A DNA stretch of 7,699 bases from Deltaproteobacteria bacterium. GTDB lineage: Bacteria; Myxococcota_A; Polyangia; Haliangiales; Haliangiaceae. Where the stretch lies: contig JACCQV010001193.1 of the NCBI GenBank assembly GCA_013813945.1, positions 1 through 7,699 of the forward strand. The letters run 5' to 3'. Below, one piece after another: positions 6,612 through 7,699 of this stretch (position 1 is the first letter of the stretch; the number at the start of each line of letters is the position of its first letter). The notes beneath the pieces are model-generated. The model was not told the DNA's origin, did no database searches, and saw only the letters and a list, made by a program, of their open reading frames with translations. Position numbers and translations under genes: made by a program.

Positions 6612-7340
6612 ATGACCGAACCCGCAGACCGCATTGAAGCCGATCTCCCTCCTCTCGATCCGGCGTCCACGTTCGCGAGTTTTGCGAGGTCCCCGAGCTC
6701 TCATCCTCCGCGCATCCTGATCCTGTACGGCTCGCTCCGCGAGAAGAGCTTCTCTCGCTATCTCAGCGAGGAGTGCGGGCGCGTTCTTCGTGCCTTCGGT
6801 GCCGAGGTGCGCACGTACGATCCGCGCGGACTGCCCGTGTTCGATCGGTCGTCGTTCGATCTGCCGAAGGTGAAGGAGCTGCGTGCGCTCACCATCTGGT
6901 CCGAGGCCCACGTCTGGGTGTCACCCGAGCAGCACGGTTCGGTGACTGCCGCGTTCAAGAACCAGATCGATTGGATCCCGCTCTCGGATGGCGCGGTGCG
7001 ACCAACGCAAGGCCGCACGCTCGCCGTCCTTCAGGTATCCGGGGGAAGCCAGTCGTTCAACGCGGTCAATCAGCTGCGCGTGCTCGGCCGCTGGATGCGG
7101 ATGTTCACCATCCCGAACCAGTCGTCCGTTCCCAAGGCGTTCGAGCAATTCGACGCCGAGGGCCGGATGAAGCCGTCGAGTTATCGCGACCGCGTCGTGG
7201 ACGTGATGGAGGAGCTGTTCCGCTTCACCCTGCTGCTGCGTGACAACGTCGAGGTGCTGAACACCCGGTACAGCGAAGAGAAGGAAAAACGCGCACACGG
7301 TGCGCTGAAGCCAGCGCTGGGAGTGGGGGCCAAGGAGTAG
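6612..7340 (+). CDS. arsH: ArsH, NADPH-dependent FMN reductase / organoarsenical oxidase
   Basis: ArsH is a soluble flavoprotein that oxidises trivalent organoarsenicals to less toxic pentavalent forms with NADPH and FMN. The 242 residues match the family's usual length. Visible landmarks are the FMN phosphate loop GSLREKSFSR (40-49), SPEQHGSVTAAFKNQIDW (104-121), the GAVRPTQGRTLAVLQVSGG stretch (127-145), SQSFNAVNQLRVLGRWMRM (146-164), IPNQSSVPKAF (167-177) and the C-terminal helix RDRVVDVMEELFRFTLLLR (192-210). All are well conserved. ATG 6612 gives the normal N-terminal length; the ribosome site is weak, so translation may depend on coupling with the arsC frame ending 13 bases upstream. 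The frame is undamaged, in contrast to both neighbouring ars genes. It faces the arsM remnant. Confidence 0.95.
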   Translation: MTEPADRIEADLPPLDPASTFASFARSPSSHPPRILILYGSLREKSFSRYLSEECGRVLRAFGAEVRTYDPRGLPVFDRSSFDLPKVKELRALTIWSEAHVWVSPEQHGSVTAAFKNQIDWIPLSDGAVRPTQGRTLAVLQVSGGSQSFNAVNQLRVLGRWMRMFTIPNQSSVPKAFEQFDAEGRMKPSSYRDRVVDVMEELFRFTLLLRDNVEVLNTRYSEEKEKRAHGALKPALGVGAKE

Positions 7341-7342
7341 CG

Positions 7343-7364
7343 CCGAAACCTTGCGTCCTTTCGG
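7343..7364. terminator. Hairpin just after arsH, possible terminator
   Basis: CCGAAA (7343-7348) and TTTCGG (7359-7364) are perfect 6-bp arms around a 10-base loop, starting 3 bases after the arsH stop. A second small hairpin, CCCG-TCTTC-CGGG, follows at 7372-7384. Neither has a T-run, so intrinsic termination is uncertain; the position between convergent genes supports it. Confidence 0.3.
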
Positions 7365-7699
7365 ACCGAGGCCCGTCTTCCGGGACAGGAGAAGCAACCA
7401 TGGATGATCGCATCGACCGTCTGATCCGCAACGGGAAGATGCTCGATCTCGCCGAGCCGAAACTCGACATTCTTCGCCTCGATCTACGCGCGTTGTCGCG
7501 GGCGCGCGTGATCATCTCGGGTGTCATGTCGACCCCGATCACGCGACCGGTCGGCCCCACCGCGCGTGCGGCCAGGAAGGAATCGAAGCCACCCCCCGAC
7601 CCGAGGTCGAGTACGGTCTCTCCAACCTTGAGCGCCGCGATAGCGTTCGGATTGCCGCAGCCGAGGCCCAGGTCGGCGCCTTCGGGCACCGCGGCAAGG
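7345..7699 (-). pseudogene. arsM: Arsenite S-adenosylmethionine methyltransferase, frameshifted and 3'-truncated
   Basis: ArsM methylates arsenite using S-adenosylmethionine. The gene enters from the right edge, so its start is outside. The first visible part reads PEGADLGLGCGNPNAIAAL, then GETVLDLGSGGGFDSFLAA (the SAM-binding motif I) and VGPTGRVIGVDMTPEMITRA, all typical of ArsM including the Cys in GLGCGNP. Near 7480-7490 an indel shifts the frame; from 7477 it reads AKNVEFRLGEIEHLPVADQT then VDAIIHG. A further shift near 7395 gives a weak PVPEDGPR stretch that may match the NLxPDKPR segment. Sequence then runs into the arsH 3' end, and the C-terminal half with the remaining arsenic-binding cysteines is absent. 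The left limit is approximate. A single frame can be read leftward past arsH, but it is antisense to arsH and not ArsM-like. Confidence 0.8.

Noticed and set aside
1..7699. CRISPR array, IS element, tRNA or attachment site
   Set aside because: I looked for regular repeats, terminal inverted repeats with a transposase, and cloverleaf sequence, and saw none.

Overview
The window is high-GC DNA with strong GC bias at third codon positions. Its gene content suggests a soil or sediment bacterium of the Myxococcota (deltaproteobacterial) type: a BON-MscS channel, a Usp/antiporter pair, a stand-alone CBS-pair protein and arsenic methylation genes. That assignment is inference from gene content and base composition, not from a marker gene.

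Layout. The left edge (1-539, minus) is the N-terminal part of a BON-domain mechanosensitive channel. A gene-poor stretch follows (540-884) with a short inverted repeat and a possible gene scrap. On the plus strand comes a tightly packed run: a frameshifted universal stress protein (885-1323), a full-length cation/H+ antiporter with a C-terminal TrkA-N domain (1320-3191), and a possible acylphosphatase remnant (3188-~3460). Both junctions are ATGA overlaps. A two-CBS-domain protein (3475-3933, minus) faces this run. Beyond it lies a control region with an 18-bp dyad and a candidate promoter, then a frameshifted small gene (4116-4413) directly upstream of a secreted beta-propeller-like protein (4421-5545).

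The right third looks like an arsenic island. A good match to a sigma-54 promoter (5793-5808) precedes a small receiver-like protein (5840-6172). Next are a frameshifted ArsC-type arsenate reductase remnant (6198-6598) and an intact arsH (6612-7340). A broken, 3'-truncated arsM faces arsH on the minus strand and runs off the right edge.

The most notable overall feature is the alternation of intact genes (antiporter, CBS protein, propeller protein, receiver-like protein, arsH) with at least four, probably five, genes broken by frameshifts, small deletions or an internal stop. The intact genes cover over 4.5 kb without an indel, so evenly spread sequencing error is an unlikely cause. Local gene decay fits better, but reads would be needed to confirm it. 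I see no tRNA, rRNA, CRISPR array, IS element or transposase. I did not find a convincing wholly new system. The best candidates for novelty are the possible sigma-54-driven receiver-like/ars operon and the asymmetric decay of the arsenic genes.
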